From Chloroflexota bacterium (GTDB lineage Bacteria; Chloroflexota; Anaerolineae; Promineifilales; Promineifilaceae): DNA of 6,605 nucleotides. Below the pieces are notes generated by a model, which did not search any database, was not told the DNA's origin, and saw only the letters and a list, made by a program, of their open reading frames with translations. Shown piece by piece: positions 5,875 to 6,605 of this stretch. The translations under genes and the position numbers were made by a program. The stretch spans positions 1-6,605 of the forward strand of contig JAAEOP010000400.1 of the NCBI GenBank assembly GCA_024223125.1, given 5' to 3'. Position 1 is the first letter of the stretch. Each line of letters opens with the position of its first letter.

Positions 5875-6135
5875 TTATATTCGGCCGTCATACAAATCTA
5901 CTATCGGAAAACATAAATCATAATCATGCCAAAATAAATCCCCATACTCAACGGTAAAGTTCTTGAAATCATCCAGCTTTAGATATTTTCGTATCATGGG
6001 GTTTAGTGTCTTTTGCAGAAACGGCCCAAAGTCAACAATACGTTCTTTGTTATTATTGAAGACGAGACGTAATTTGTAGCCTTCGATGTATTCGGCCGTT
6101 TTTATATCTACCACTGCGTTTTCGGCCAGCATCAT
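5875..6135 (-). CDS. DUF2442 domain protein
   Basis: From the ATG at 6135 the product has 86 residues. A longer frame opens at 6198, but GGAGG (6141-6145) lies five bases before the 6135 ATG and nothing similar precedes 6198, so the short start is chosen; the ATG at 6132 directly after it is also possible. The order of elements is that of DUF2442 (NE0471 N-terminal-like): VVDIKTAEYIEGYKLRLVFN with the first strands (residues 8-27), ERIVDFGPFL (31-40), a variable helical part with DDFKNFTVEYG, then DLFWHDYDLCFPIVDLYDG at the end, close to the family's W-x-x-x-x-D-L and Leu-Tyr ending. The biochemical role of the family is unknown. Such genes often sit next to a DUF4160 gene, and the frame overlapping this start by ATGA looks like the end of one. 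Confidence 0.8.
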   Translation of the reverse strand: MMLAENAVVDIKTAEYIEGYKLRLVFNNNKERIVDFGPFLQKTLNPMIRKYLKLDDFKNFTVEYGDLFWHDYDLCFPIVDLYDGRI

Positions 6136-6311
6136 TGTATCCTCCGAGTAATCTTTTTCGGTGATACAGATTTGTGGAGTACGAAGTAATCTATCCATTT
6201 TTGTGCTATTTCCTCTGCATAATGCTCAACAACTACCTTAAATTTTTCATTTGGGCACGAGGCAAAGGTCTCCTTCCTCTTACTGACTCGACATTGGCGA
6301 AAATCGTACTT
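6132..6311 (-). pseudogene. Start-less fragment resembling the C-terminal end of DUF4160
   Basis: On the minus strand a frame of 59 codons runs from just after a TAA (6312-6314) to a TGA (6132-6134). The TGA overlaps the DUF2442 start as ATGA, the sign of a translationally coupled pair. Residues about 23-43 read KFKVVVEHYAEEIAQKWIDY followed by F. This resembles the last helix of DUF4160 proteins, which end in a helix of the form VEEH...KWNEYF, followed here by a basic tail SPKKITRRIQ. The frame has no ATG, GTG or TTG start, and the N-terminal strands with the PPHVHV-type motif of DUF4160 are absent from all three minus-strand frames upstream. A purine-rich AGAGGAAGGAGA lies near 6269-6280, but the TTG four bases after it opens another frame that stops within ten codons. 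A truncated or frameshifted gene is the best reading; the family match rests on one helix. Confidence 0.45.
6141..6145 (-). promoter_or_regulatory. Shine-Dalgarno site that sets the DUF2442 start
   Basis: GGAGG on the minus strand lies five bases before the ATG at 6135 and eight before the one at 6132. It is the strongest ribosome binding site in the right part of the window and shows that the longer reading frame from 6198 is not the true protein. Confidence 0.8.
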
Positions 6312-6420
6312 TTAACAAAAAAATAGACGCTCTGTAATTTTCAAAAGGCGTACACCAATAATCGAGCTTCAAAGAATGTGTTTTGAACCCCGTCAGCGTA
6401 CAAGCGGCAGCAAATCAAAC
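6312..6420. other. Gap with no recognisable gene
   Basis: This 109-base stretch between two leftward frames contains no ribosome binding site with a start codon, no promoter I would defend and no intrinsic terminator. Features seen are a run of seven A (6317-6323), a short repeat GCGTACA at about 6348 and 6396, and a weak TTCAAA/TTTGAA inverted repeat (6368-6387). If the DUF4160-like fragment was once a full gene, its missing N-terminal part should be here, but no trace of it is readable. Confidence 0.5.
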
Positions 6421-6605
6421 TTATGCGGGTTCGGCTTCCAAACGTAGGAAATGTTGCAATACGAGGTCAACATCCTCTGTTTCAATTGCCATTTCCACTG
6501 CGCCAGTCAACCAGTCAACCGCATGTTCGTCTCGATGCCGCCGGATAATGTCGCCGTAAGTCTGAATTTGGCTCGAACATTCACGGTCAAACCGCTGTTC
6601 CACAT
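6421..6605 (-). CDS. Hypothetical helical protein, possibly cut by the window edge
   Basis: On the minus strand a frame ends at TAA (6421-6423) and is open to the right edge. The first usable codon is GTG at 6601-6603, giving 60 residues, but the frame may continue outside the window, so this may be only the C-terminal end. The sequence (EQRFDRECSSQIQTYGDIIRR, then HRDEHAVDWLTGAVEMAIET, then EDVDLVLQHFLRLEAE) is charged and acidic, predicted helical, and has no signal peptide or membrane span. I do not recognise a family. It lies 109 bases before the DUF4160-like fragment in the same direction and could belong to the same transcript. Confidence 0.55.
   Translation of the reverse strand, partial: VEQRFDRECSSQIQTYGDIIRRHRDEHAVDWLTGAVEMAIETEDVDLVLQHFLRLEAEPA

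Noticed and set aside
5875..6198. A longer 107-residue version of the DUF2442 protein starting at 6198
   Set aside because: The extra 21 residues do not fit the family, overlap the DUF4160-like frame, and have no ribosome binding site, whereas GGAGG precedes the ATG at 6135.

Overview
The window looks like a piece of a bacterial chromosome, most likely from the Chloroflexota (Anaerolineae-like). This is inferred from three things. The LysM plus M23 peptidase and the GT-C membrane protein with a C-terminal beta-rich domain have architectures I associate with that group. All genes share a moderate GC content with clear Shine-Dalgarno sites on some genes and none on others. A palindromic octamer, ACGGCCGT, recurs throughout. 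No phylogenetic marker gene is present, so the assignment is tentative.

Left part (1-1602). A secreted LysM/M23 cell-wall peptidase is read leftwards and runs off the left edge before its final HxH motif. It is divergent from a rightward unit made of a near-consensus sigma-70 promoter (1126-1154), a strong intrinsic terminator only about 80 nt downstream (1208-1244), and then a small cold-shock protein (1335-1547) with its own terminator. The short promoter-to-terminator stretch is either a small RNA or a terminating leader of the cold-shock gene. It is the most interesting regulatory structure here.

Middle part (1620-5592). A 663-residue polytopic GT-C-type putative glycosyltransferase starts 17 nt after the previous terminator, apparently without a ribosome binding site. 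Next comes a fatty-acid-type CoA ligase that is broken: two small frameshifts near 4497 and 4549-4556, and loss of the whole C-terminal part at about 4778. Its remnant runs straight into the ribosome binding site of an intact ECHDC3-like crotonase. That crotonase lacks both classical catalytic glutamates.

Right part (5593-6605). This is accessory-looking DNA with leftward reading frames: a possible 48-residue single-span membrane peptide, a DUF2442 protein with a strong Shine-Dalgarno site, a start-less fragment resembling the C-terminal end of DUF4160 that overlaps the DUF2442 start by ATGA, and an unrecognised helical protein cut by the right edge. DUF4160 and DUF2442 genes are often paired, so this appears to be a decayed or frameshifted pair.

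No rRNA, tRNA, CRISPR array, transposase or phage gene was seen. I do not see a complete new multi-gene system. The leads worth following are the promoter-terminator unit ahead of the cold-shock gene, the over-represented palindrome, the decaying ligase beside an intact non-canonical crotonase, and the DUF4160/DUF2442 remnant.
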